Below are positions 1 through 10,600 of a DNA stretch of 64,000 bases, piece by piece. The translations under genes and the position numbers were made by a program. Under the pieces are notes generated by a model. The model was not told where the DNA came from and did not search any database. It saw only the letters and a program-made list of their open reading frames with translations. Each line of letters opens with the position of its first letter. The first letter of the stretch is position 1. Location of the stretch: the NCBI GenBank assembly GCA_014825775.1, contig MVAQ01000019.1:62001-126000 (forward strand). The letters are read 5' to 3'. This stretch comes from Krasilnikovozyma curviuscula (taxonomy: Eukaryota; Basidiomycota; Tremellomycetes; Cystofilobasidiales; Mrakiaceae).

Positions 1-1815
1 TCTTCAATCCCATTCGTATGCAAGACGCTCATGCTGGGAAGATCGACATTTGAAGGTGCGGGACTGTTGTGAGTGGAAGAAAGCGGAGTCTCTCTGTCTC
101 CATCATCTTCATCATCCTCCCCGTCGCCCGCAGCCGCCTTCTCCGCATTCACTCGTTCACCATTTTCCCAGCGCTGTTTGACATGAAATGCGTTGCTATC
201 CAGGTGAGATTTGGCTGATGCATTGGTAATAACGTCGAAGAAAAACAAGAATCCGCCAGTCTTCAGTTGAACCTTCTTTACGAGCTTTCCCAACTCCTTG
301 AGGTCTCCACCGTTGAGACGACCGTATGCAATATCTCGATTGAGAACACCTTCAAGAGCAGCTAAATGGGCAAGGGACCCTGCGGTTTGAGCTATGATAC
401 CCCTCATAGTAGTACCAGTAGCCAACCAGTCGTCTAGAGTTACGGTGTCGTCTGCTGCGGCCCTCGAGAGAAAGTCACAGAGGAGTTGATTCATCGATCC
501 CAAAGGCTGGAGGAACTTTGGTAACGTATTGAGATAAACTGCATTCACAGACTGAGGGCTAGTTATACCACAGAAACAGCAATTTGTCAGTGTCGAGCAT
601 GATAGTTGAGGAATCGCTGCTTACAAAATGACCGCAGAGCAAGTGAGGTTTATTGCGGTTTGAATTGACATAGGAAGGAAAAACACCAGTCCAGAGGTGT
701 AGTAGTCGTACGGAAACACTGGTTTAAAACAGATTGTCAGCCATCAAAATTTTGGATGATTCCAAGTGAAGAAGAGAGAGAAACGTACGAGGTATCAGAG
801 TTAAGGAAACATCCATCAAGATACATGCAAATACACATGGAAACGTGATGGGCGATGGAGCAGTCTTGGCTTTGAGCCAGCAAAGGAAAGCGCTGCCAAC
901 GAAGAGAAACATCGCGCAAACGATTGACACGTGCGGTTCCAGGTAGTAGCCTTCGAATATCAAGGTGGTGACGGCTTGTGACTTTGGGACCAAGTTCTGT
1001 CTGACTCTGGAGCAGATTGCAGCACAGATACAGCACCATGCCCACGACAAGCCGACGAAGAAGAAGGTGTTGATCGACAGTTGGATTGACTGAGTGAATG
1101 GCTGTGACGGAGGTTCAAGGATAGCGACGATTCTATAGACAATTTAAGGATCAGACGCGGACGGTACAAAGAGAAAACCAAGAAACCGCGCTACATCAGA
1201 CAGCCGAGAAAAGCTTACTTACAGAACGAAGAACGAGGCTTGTCCTAGCACCGCTTCTGTTGTTGGGTACAGTAACAGAACAACACCACTAGGATAAGAG
1301 ACCAATTTGGTCGAAGTCGTTAGTTCAATAGCAGGCTACGATTGTTGAGACGAGGGTGTAAACAACGGAATTATGTACCTCAATAATGCCACCGAGCACC
1401 TGATGACTGGTTTCAGATCAGACTTGTTGAGTTTCCCTGGTATCCAATCGAAAGGTAGATAATCATTCCTAGACAGTGCTCCAATAGCACTGCTAACTCT
1501 GTCCTTGAATGATGGCGGTTTAGAAGTTTGAGACTCATTGGGATGCTGTCCTTCTTTTTGTTTCAATTCTCCGCCCCTAGATTCACTTGGTGAAGGATTA
1601 GCATCTGTTTCTGATTGATCAGCTATTGCTGACGGTGCTGTATCGTGGTTGATCGACCAAGTAGGTCCATCCTCGGTGTAGTCCCCAAAGTCGTTTAGGC
1701 TGAAGGTAGCTTTTCTGGCTCGACCACGCCTTATCCTGGAATTAGTTCCTGTAACTTCAGCAGTAACAGATACTGGTGTAGGAGTTGGGGTAATTGGGTT
1801 TGAGTCAGAAGCCAT
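1..1815 (-). CDS. ArAE_2-type fungal membrane transporter (DUF2422/DUF2421 family), 3' end off window
   Basis: The start is the Met at 1815 (MASDSNP), chosen because the upstream in-frame Met lies in the leader. A ~125-residue polar, Pro/Ser-rich cytosolic head leads into a conserved block (LPFDWIP...KPVIRC) that begins the 6-TM N-terminal domain of the fungal putative ER transporter / aromatic acid exporter family (PF10337 type). The first intron starts near 1378. The next exon (about 1291-1222) encodes VVLLLYPTTEAVLGQASFFV, matching the family's first hairpin. Further hydrophobic exons lie at about 1134-790 and 720-630, followed by a soluble linker ending in an acidic, Ser-rich stretch near position 1. 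The family is predicted to be membrane transporters; the substrate is unknown. The remaining C-terminal half is outside the window. The family call is fairly sure; transport of aromatic acids is only inferred. Confidence 0.8.
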
Positions 1816-2176
1816 GTACGTCCTCCCCACTCCTATTGGCCCTTTGTTTTCTAGGAAGGGAAGAAGAAACAAGCCAAATCAGCCAGCTATTCTAAAGTAT
1901 CTGGGAGTCGACGAACCTTTCTAACTATGCGTAATGAGAGGCTTTCCCAATTGAGGATTCTTCTGTTTAAGGGTGACTTGCAGGGGCAGACATGCAAAAT
2001 GACGCGCGGTTACTGACCGTATCGAATGACAGTAATCCCGGTAATCGTACCAAAAACGGCAAATCAATAGTTCAGTCGTGTCTAAAGAGAGTGAATAGAG
2101 CATTGCTAATTCGAGAGAGAAAATCCTTGAGGAATAAGTCTAAATAATTGTCAAGCAAATCCTACTTTCTCTATGT
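1816..2176. other. Intergenic: transporter promoter and GH16 3' region
   Basis: This 361-bp stretch lies between the transporter start (1815) and the GH16 stop (2177), both genes being on the minus strand. It should hold the transporter promoter and the GH16 3' UTR. I see no convincing gene or repeat. Confidence 0.5.
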
Positions 2177-4197
2177 CTATGTCATCAGAGTCAAAGCGCC
2201 AGCGAGAAGCAAAACGCCAGCTACGATAGCTGATTTGAAGTCCAGTGATATTCTCGTAGCTGCCGATTTTCCAGTGGAAGATGCTGAAGCAGAGGCGCTC
2301 TGTGAAAAGAGAAATGGAGTCAGATCGTGAAGTTCATAAAATATATAAATAGATAAACTCACAGCAGCCGATGCAGAGGCGGAGGAACCTGCTTTGGTGA
2401 CTGTTGTTCCATTTGTAGAGAAGATAGAGAGGTACGAAATGGTACTAAAGATGAACACCAATCGAATCCTTGTCAATCATTAATGTCCGTAAAGCCTCTA
2501 TCACTGTCACTAGAAGCTCGATGCTTACAAGTACGCGTCGTTGTAGTTAGTGGAATTCAGAACGTAGGTGGTATAGCACTGACAAGAACACAAGGGGTAA
2601 TCAGTGTCGCGTCCGCCATTGTGAGTAAGAAAAGGGTAAACATACTGTTTGAGGAGACGCGGGCACAGTGCAGCCAGAATCACCCAGAATTGAAGGAACA
2701 CCAGCATAAGTGCCACAGAGAGTGATGTCAATAACGACATTCAATGCTGAGAAATAAGTTGAGATTGGTGAGCATCCTGAAGAACTCCAGGCTGCGACTG
2801 GCGTTCCCAAAGAGGAGGTATCGATGGAGGTAGCTGACTTGGAAATCTGAGATGGGACGGAAGATCTGGTGAAGAACCAAATTTTAATTCCAGCATCAGT
2901 CATTTCCGTGACCCAAACACCTGGAAGAAACGACGCGTAAACAATTGGCTGTCAGTAAAAGCTATGCGCCGCGCGGAGGTTCCAGTCAGGATCTCACCAC
3001 CTCCAGCAGAGTTGAAGCCAGGACCGTAGGAGTTGGTATTGTTGTTGGTAATAGTGCAGCCAGATCCAGAGTTAGCAGTGTAGTCACAGTCAGAATAGCC
3101 AATCTAGTGAGGGATAAATTAGTCTGCGCCAATGACAAGGTTGAAACCCTGCACTCACAGAACCAGTCAAATTCGATGAGCTCGTAGCTGGAACACAACC
3201 GGCAACGGTGTGCAAAGCCATTTCTAAATAAATTGAGAAGATGAATGAGGTTTTAGTGAACATGGATAGGTTGGTTTGACCACTTTACACTTTCGGACCG
3301 CAGCTCAAACTCACGGTTGGTAGTTTGTTGATTGACCCCTTCAAGAATATCAATCTCCCCACCAATAGGCCAGTTCTGTCCTTGGAGCCAGTAACTGTGG
3401 AAGATACTTGGTAAGTGACTTCCTGTCAAATCGACAGATATGAACAACCCACGCTGGCCAGACGGAACAACCCCAGGCTGATCAAGAAATGAGACAATAG
3501 ATCAAAGGGCATTCCGAGGATAAACAACCCCACCGTTGACGATGATCAAGAGCGAACAGACCTCTGCGTTAGCTTTGACCGACGTGTGTACGGTAGCTGG
3601 TCTGAAGAAACTTACGAAGGTGAGAAGCATCCATGACCCAAACTGTTCCTGGACCATAAGCAGTGTTGGAAGTGATTCTGACGGAGTCACGCTGTATTCT
3701 CCTTTGCCGTCAGTATTCAGATCCCCGAGAAGTAGAAGCGAAGGATCGGCGCTCACTTTATCGTTGTAAGGAACCGTTGTGATGTTGTCGACCTTGATGA
3801 TGGTGTTTGTTCCATCGTAGTAAGCCAGTTCAGGTGTTTGAGCAGAGGAATTGACGTAAACAACGTCACCACTTGTCCTGTCAACAGCCAGACGCGAATC
3901 AATAATTTTAGACGCTTCTCAACGCAACCTTTACCTCCCTTTAGAGCACTCACAAGTTGTCGTAGTGGTTGTACTGAAGTATATATTGACATCATGTAAG
4001 TTGAGAAACTAGATCAGTTTAGAACGGGATTGGACCGAAGGAAAATGCCCAAGGCACGTCCTTACAAAGGTGAATCCATTGAAAAAGGTCTCACCGCTGT
4101 GAGACTCGACGATTGGGTAGGAAGCAGCATTCACCAGTGTAGCACTAAGTGCTGCAACAGCGAGAGAGGGCCCGATGATAGTGCTTAAGAACCCCAT
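2177..4197 (-). CDS. GH16 endo-beta-glucanase (laminarinase-like), secreted, probably GPI-anchored
   Basis: The N-terminus MGFLSTIIGPSLAVAALSAT is a signal peptide. After several introns come blocks typical of fungal GH16 endo-1,3(4)-beta-glucanases: SYPIVESHSGETFFNGFTF, an exon with VVYVNSSAQTPELAYYDGTN, then WPIGGEIDILEGVN. The last contains both catalytic carboxylates of the E-x-D-x-x-E signature (nucleophile and acid/base). The next exon continues MALHTVAGC, as in relatives. Near the C-terminus CGTYAG precedes a Ser/Ala-rich stretch and a final hydrophobic segment (AIVAGVLLLAGALTLMT), which looks like a GPI-attachment signal, so the enzyme probably works in the cell wall on beta-1,3/1,6-glucan. 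About seven introns; small exons such as QYNHYDNL near 3960 make exact boundaries uncertain. Family call firm, anchoring inferred. Confidence 0.85.
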
Positions 4198-4830
4198 TTC
4201 GAACTTTCCTGTTTTCTGCTGTGCAGCACGGTCAAGGCATGCGGATGGGGAACAGCGTCAGATCAGCTGGACTGGAGCTCCTCAGTGCTGCAGAAAGACC
4301 AGATACGCACTGGGAATACAGGAGAAGAAAATTGATACAGTAGAAGAAAGTTAAACGAGGGAGGCTTGATGGGGGTCGAGCGTTGTCAACAAACCAGCAG
4401 GTGCCTCTCTGACGTGAAAATAGCCCCTGAATCAAGAAAAGTTGATTCTCTTTTTTTTTTTTGGGTCATGAGCAGGCTATGAGGAAGACTTTCATATCCT
4501 GTACTAGCTATAGTTATCTGTACTATTGGAGACAGGTCGGTATTTCAAAGCTCCACTGCTACGCAAGCTGCTGGAGTGTCACCTTTCACGGGACAGGACA
4601 GCCAGATAGCATATCTTTCACTCCTCTGTTGAGATCAGGTCGCCCTTCCCTGACGAACTGTGTAAAATAAAAGTTATGGAACACTCCAGCTGTTGGAATG
4701 ATAGTCGTGAAGGCTCTGCCAGCTTTCAAGCGTCTCTTGAAATGATGTTTTGATCCTTGCGGGAACTTATCAGCAAAGGCTTTAAAGAGATGATTGGGAA
4801 GCACAAGAGCATTCTTTCTCTTTTCATATT
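4198..4830. other. Intergenic: GH16 promoter side
   Basis: This is the upstream region of the GH16 gene, followed by the edge of the repeat unit at about 4831. It contains a run of about 12 T at 4450. A minus-strand open frame at 4586-4834 (82 codons) has no recognisable homology and was not called a gene. Confidence 0.4.
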
Positions 4831-5690
4831 GCATAAACCCTACGAGAGAAGCTAGAAGGAAGATATTTCATTACCAAAAAAGGGCCATCGTCAAGGTAAC
4901 TCCATCACATGGAGCAGAGCAGTCGACTGGCATCCTGATGACAACAAGGCGGCATTGTCCGCCACTAAGAACTTCAAAGAGTCGGAGTAACGAGCTGAGT
5001 AGACTCAGATGGATGAGGTCGTCAACCTGAACCTGGAGAAAGCAGAACAATAACCGGAGTAGAAGCATCACACTCCGACGAATGAACGAATGTTGTTGCT
5101 GGTTGACTGCTGCACCTGTCCCATCGCTCTCAAGTAGGGGAATAAGATGGTTTACGATACCCTAAACAAAAGATGAGGGGTCGAACAAGCGACAGGCTGA
5201 GTGTGCGTTGTCGTAGCCGCATTTTGTGGCGTATAACTTCAGTCAACAGAATGAACAACAGACGAGAAGCTCACAGCTAGGTATTGGAAGGAAAAAATGA
5301 TAGTCATGGTCATGATATAGAATAAAATAAAATATAAAACATAGATACAAAACAAAAAATAACTTCGCAAAAAGATTGGAGATTGTAAGAATCGAACTCA
5401 CGGCCTCACCCAAACGCGTTCAAGCTAAGTGTTTGAATTAATGCTAAGGGTGTGTGATAACCAACTACACCAAATCCCCGCTGTGAAAGATGGATCAGTG
5501 TACAAAACCTGAACAAAAGAAATGCCGAACAATAATTATAAATGTTGCAGTGTACCACATCACGGAACGTGCAGGCTGTGACGGCTGGGCATGTAGTCCA
5601 CACTTCTCGTTCTACTCTGTTTCACAGGATGTTGGCTCGGTTTTTTCATCGCTACCACTTTGTAGACTCCAAAACGAACTAAAACAACAG
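4831..5690 (-). repeat. Repeat copy A of an inverted ~0.87-kb repeat carrying tRNA-Ala
   Basis: The reverse complement of this segment aligns along its whole length with 44065-44940, with scattered substitutions and small indels (high identity by eye, perhaps 85-90%). Shared landmarks in order are the block around GTAGACT and AAGTGGTAGCGATG, the tRNA-Ala gene, an A/T-rich stretch, TTGACTGAAGTTATACG, CTTGAGAGCGATGGGACAGG and a former coding block. Similarity stops abruptly at both sides. Copies A and B are in opposite orientation. No terminal inverted repeats, target-site duplication or transposase are evident. Confidence 0.85.
5378..5479 (-). tRNA. tRNA-Ala (anticodon AGC), with 29-nt intron
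   Basis: On the minus strand the 102-nt gene folds as a cloverleaf. The acceptor stem is GGGGATT/AATCTCC with a G3-U70 wobble pair, the main identity element of alanine tRNA. The D arm is GTGTAGTTGGTTATCAC. The anticodon stem is CACCC/GGGTG with loop TTAGCA...T giving anticodon AGC at 34-36. The T arm is GTGAG-TTCGATT-CTTAC. A 29-nt intron sits after position 37, the canonical place. The base after the acceptor stem is A, the Ala discriminator, and a run of five T follows as a Pol III terminator. Without the intron it is 73 nt. A second gene with the same mature sequence lies at 44276-44377. Confidence 0.9.
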
Positions 5691-5822
5691 ACATTGTGAA
5701 TTACTGGAATACTTTAGTCCCAAAACAGGTACGAACGCCCTAAAGCGCGCATATACTACTGATAAATCGTGAGACTCGTAGCATCGGCATATGACCAACG
5801 TAAAATAGACTGTCAGCATCTC
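5691..5822. other. Short intergenic spacer
   Basis: This is unique sequence between repeat copy A and the stop of the coiled-coil gene at 5823. Nothing recognisable was seen. Confidence 0.4.
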
Positions 5823-7526
5823 TTATGCCGCCAAAGTGGCTGTGGCCATCTCCATTAGGACACTCAGTGCTCTGCTCTCACCCTCTAAAATCGCGAGCTC
5901 CTCCAAAATATCCCTTCTACAACAGCCCCACATGTCACCAATATTAATCTGCTTCGACTGTTGGAACTCCCGAGCCATCTTCAGTAGCTTTGCTTCGGTT
6001 GAAGTGAGGCGTTGCTGCGCAACCTGTAGTTCAGACCATTGGGTTTTTAATGCCAAGGAATGTTCTGATTCTTGGAGGTCCATCATCTTTTGGAAGTTGG
6101 AGAGATTCTCAGCTTCCTGGGTTTCCATCTGGAAACAAGTTTTAGAAGCGAAATTCGTAAATTTCACCGATAATTTGGAAGAGGTTGAAAGGCTTACCTT
6201 CTGGTTCAACGTATCAATCTGTCTTCTCAGCCCCAATTCACAAGAATCAGTCTCTGCAAGCTTGAGCTTCAACTCTTCGATCTCGCTCTGAGCCGTCTTC
6301 AAGCAATGCTCGAGTGCCGCTCTTGCATCATGACCTGAGTCGGCGATTGACGACGGCCTGGACATGTCATGATCTGTCAACTGACCGAACTGCTCAAATG
6401 AGTCCTCGTCAAGAAGAAGAGATGAATTGCTTTGTGCTGTGAGGGATGGTGAGAGAGATCGAGGTTGCTGGTAGCTTGGCGTCGAAGTAACCGAACTTAC
6501 ACTACGAAGAGGGGGTAACGTCAGACTCGAGAACAAAAGCGAGAGATGGTCGAAGTGACACTAGTCTTACATTGGTGTGGTTGAACCAGAATATGCGTTT
6601 TCGTCGAACGCAGGTAGTGGTAAGCCGTTTGGATCAAACGAGAAGCGGGAATCGCCGCCGCGAGAAGCGAGGCCATCAGAGCGGAAGGGGATAGACGATT
6701 CCGGAGAAGATTGTCGGACGGAGGACTTTGGTGCGTGAAGTTTTGAGACTCTGAGATGTGATGGTGACGCAATGGACTTCGGTGTCGTTGGTGGTAGTAG
6801 GGTATCTGATGGTGGCCCTCCAAGCCTACGGGATGCTAACGACGTTGCGCGGGGCTGCGAGAGTTTACTGGACGATGAAGAAGCTGACAACATGGGGACA
6901 GAAGGTTTCACTGAAGGTGCAGAAGAAGAGAGCGATTTCCTGGCCAGCGCAGAAGCTGTACGTTTGGAGACTTCGCTAGGGTCATTGGAAAGCTTCGTTC
7001 GACTGACAGAAGCAGAAGTGACATTCGAGCTTCCTGGTACGCGACTTGCTGTGGGACTAGATGAGCTGGTAGATAAAGTTGAAGCTGTTGTTGAGGTAGT
7101 GGATTTGATTCTCGTCGAAGCTGTCGCCGGGACCCCTCTCGACGACACGCTGACTCCTAAACCTGATTGCCTTCCTATCAGCTGTTTTTGCCTTAAGCTA
7201 CCGTTAGCTTCATTCCCTACTCTGCTCCTGTCTGCTATTCTGGGTGAACTCTGCGGCACATAAGCTAGAGGGCTGGGCGACGGGGGTTGGCTGGTAATGC
7301 TGCTGCGGTGGATATTGGATGCAACACTGCCATTAACAGATAGGGACTTAGAGGGTACAGAGGAGGAGTTGACTGATGTGGCAGAGGCAGCTCGTCCAAC
7401 TGGCCTGGAGACAGTGGTCGGCGTCGCTGAGGAGGTTGGGCTTCGTACAGACGAAGGTGATGGATTCGATACTCTGTCTAAACGCAGGTTTTGTTGGCTT
7501 AAGGTTGAGCTGTTTGAGTTCACCAT
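5823..7526 (-). CDS. Ser-rich protein with C-terminal coiled coil, function unknown
   Basis: The start at 7526 (MVNSNSSTLSQQNLRLDR) opens a ~320-residue low-complexity region very rich in Ser, Thr, Pro and Arg/Lys, with many SP/TP sites. An intron (about 6593-6520, GTAAGACT to TTCGTAG) joins this to VSSVTSTPSYQQ. The second exon leads into heptad-like sequence (LEHCLKTAQSEIEELKLKLAE). A second intron (about 6204-6129) joins QIDTLNQK to METQEAENLSNFQKMMD. The C-terminal ~170 residues are predicted coiled coil. No enzymatic motif is visible. A cytoskeletal or polarity scaffold is possible from composition alone, but I do not recognise the family. Confidence 0.7.
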
Positions 7527-7690
7527 ATCAACCCTTGCGGGTTAGTCGTGATTTGCTGGAAATGTCGTCTGAAGTTAGTCGCGAGCTTCTTGCGAGGTCG
7601 TGTGATGAATTGAACGCAAAATTATAATCTACAAGAGCATGACTTTTAGACAGGAGGGAACAACATATTACTCTCAGTTACTAGCCTGCA

Positions 7691-10600
7691 CTAGACCTTA
7701 AACTCATCTTTGACTGGTGTTTTCACGCTCTTGTTCCTCGTCAGAGAGCTTGGGACGAGAGCAGCACCCGCGGTACGAGCACTATCGAAGCTCGCTCTTC
7801 CAACTGCCTGAATCCCCGATCCGAGGCCAGAAATGAGACCGAGCCCGGTATTATTTGTTTTATGTATGATTCCAGAGGTGGAGTGTGGTCGGCTGGTTTC
7901 AGGAGATGAAGAGACTTTGGGGGAGTTTCCGGATACGCCATTGTCTGAGACCACGCTCCAGCTTTCATCACTGCCAGGTTCGTGAGGTTCTCTTGAGTCA
8001 GAGGTGGCTGGAAGGGGAGTGTTTCGAGGTGAAGCGGGTGTGGTGGTGTTAGAATCTGCGGTGCGGTGAGCGTCCTCAGCTCGGTGCTTAACGAGCGAGC
8101 GAGCGTACTCCTGTATCCATAGAAATGAACAACATGTCAGTTCAAATCAGGAGTGCAGGTCGTTAGTGGGACAAACCAAATCTCTGTAAATTGCTTGGAT
8201 TGCTGTCGCAACTCCATTTTCAGCACGGATATTTTCGCCAATGAGCTTCGCTTTCGCAATCTGCTTCTCGTCAGTGGTAGCGGTCCTCAGAGCTGCAGTG
8301 AGATGTTCTTTTGTGAGTTTCTTGATTCCAGAACCAATACCAAGCGCTTCGACTCGGTCGGCCCAGAAGAACTTCGTTCACAGGTGCATAGGTACAATGC
8401 GTCAGTGATGGAAGACCTGAATATCAATGGCGATGTGCGTACCTGATCCCCAAAGAATGGCTTGATGAGTGTAGGTATTCCAGCCCTCAAACTTGCGCCA
8501 GTCGTACCAGCACCTCCATGATGACAGGCGACATCGATCTTGGCAAAGAGCCAGTCATGAGGAACAGAGCCAATGGAGAAGATTTGAGGTGGAAAGACGA
8601 CTTCTTCCTTCTTCTCGTTCGAGTTTTGGAGTCTGTCTGACCAACCTTTGGAGATGATTGCTCGGACATCAGCTAGGGAGATGACGAAAGAGTGAACGGT
8701 GCGCACGCAGGGTAAAGTATCAAAATGATGTGTCTTACCATCAAGTACAGCGTCAACCACGCATTGCGTCATCGCATCAGGATCAGACACAACAATGGAG
8801 CCGAAACCGATATAAGCCACTTTCTTGCCATCTTCATGAGCCTTGTCGATGAACTCCTCGAGCCCAGCAGGCGGCTTCCATTTCTTGGACGAAGAGTCAT
8901 CCGCATTGTCAAGGAACCAATAACCTGTGGATTCCAAGTCAAAATTAATTTCGAGAGCGAATAGAAAATGAGACTGACCAGTCACTCGAATCCATTCGTA
9001 CCAATCGAGAGGAGGAGGTACGACTGTCGGTGAGAAGTTGTAAAGGAACGGCACTTTGTGTTGATCCAGTTTGTCAAAATTGGTTGGGCCAATTCCAATG
9101 GTGTTCCTACGCCATCGATTGATTTGTCCAGAAATTGCGCGCCAAAAAACTTGGTCAAACATGGTGTACGTCTGCAAGAAATGCAAATCAGCAACGTCGG
9201 ACACGAGGAGAGCGCACACCAAGCCAGGAAATGACTCTATCTGCTCACCATGTAATTGTAAGAGCCACCACGCTTGTGATCTGGTACCGCAAAGGCATGC
9301 TGTAGAACGAAGAAGTGTATCAGAGGTGCTGAGGGCAATTGCATGTCAGGTTGCAACTCACCGGATACGCTCTCGTTCTAGACCAAGGCATCGTAAATGC
9401 TCGATAGTACGGAATCTCCAAGCCTTCAGCAATGTGAATACCCCCCATCGCGCTCGGGCTCTCAATCAGCAGATCCGTTCCTTGACATGCTTCCCACGAC
9501 GAACCTAGGAGGTCATCAAGCCATCCTCTAAACTTGTGGAGACCTTCCTTCATAAATGAGAGCGTAAACATTCCATTCTCGACACATATCCGCATCAGCT
9601 CTGCCGGGTCACCACCCACACTCGCGAATTCGATTCCGTGCTGTCAACAAGCAAGAGCTAAATTAAGCTGTCATTGACGTCTGCGTGTAGCATTTACTCA
9701 CTCCTTCGACCCAGTCCTTATATTCACCATGGGAAGCAATTCGCACTGTATGACCCTCCGCTTGAAGACCCTTAGCGAGGGCGATGTCTGTACGAAGGAT
9801 AACTCAGATGAGCAGCGCCGATGAGAACTGATATGAATAGGAATCTTACAGGGTTGGACGTCGCCCCTTGAACCGATTGTCAAACAAGTAATGTGAAGAG
9901 GATCCTTTGGCCTGAAGTCTAAGAACGAAGACGACGCTGAAGTGAACATAGCAGGAGGTAAGATATCTGTCGCGTTCGTTGACGAACGAAGGTGCATCGA
10001 CTGTTGATGTCTATGCTGATTGATCAACGGGTCGTCCAGCTCGTCAATGAACACGGTATCCTTGTCATGAGTTGGAATACCAGCTGACACCATTTGATGA
10101 ACTTCTTCCATCTGTCTGTTGAGCATTTCCATGCAGACATCTCTTCGCTCGCGCGAGCTGAACTCTAAGAAGACTTCTTCGTGACCAGTCAAGATGACAG
10201 CCAGTCCATGATGACCAAAGCGGAATGCCTTTTGCTTTTGAACACCAATAATGTCCCTCATGGGAACGATCATCTGCAAGGAAAAAATGGGGGCCGTTAG
10301 TAGTCGGGCTAGAAGTCGAAGATATGAGAAAAGTAATTTGCCTTTGTTTTTACTAGCAGAGAACTTGCTTTGAAGCAGAAGTATCTAGTGGAGATGAAGA
10401 CCTTTCCAGGTACAGGCACAACTCTGAATAGATACCCGTTGAAGTCTATTGGACAGGGTAGGTGGGAATTTATTATCACAGCAGCGCAAAACCCGACAGA
10501 TTGGTAATTACTCACGTTCGAGCAAATGTTCATTCTTCTCATCCATCGCAAACCACTCATTAAACTTCTCTGTAAGCTCAGCCTCAGCCTTGTCTCCTGT

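Noticed and set aside
4586..4834. 82-codon minus-strand open frame ending near the repeat
   Set aside because: It is protein-like in parts but has no recognisable family, extends only slightly into the repeat, and is not seen in copy B. I left it as intergenic sequence.
4831..5690. A tRNA-derived SINE
   Set aside because: The mature tRNA is intact and identical in both copies, the unit is ~0.87 kb, and homology extends well upstream of the tRNA. A SINE would start at the tRNA-derived head and end in a simple tail.
6772..7545. Long plus-strand frames antisense to the Ser-rich gene (6772-7263 and 7297-7545)
   Set aside because: They are mirror frames of biased Ser/Thr-rich codons in the minus-strand gene and have no start context or domain.
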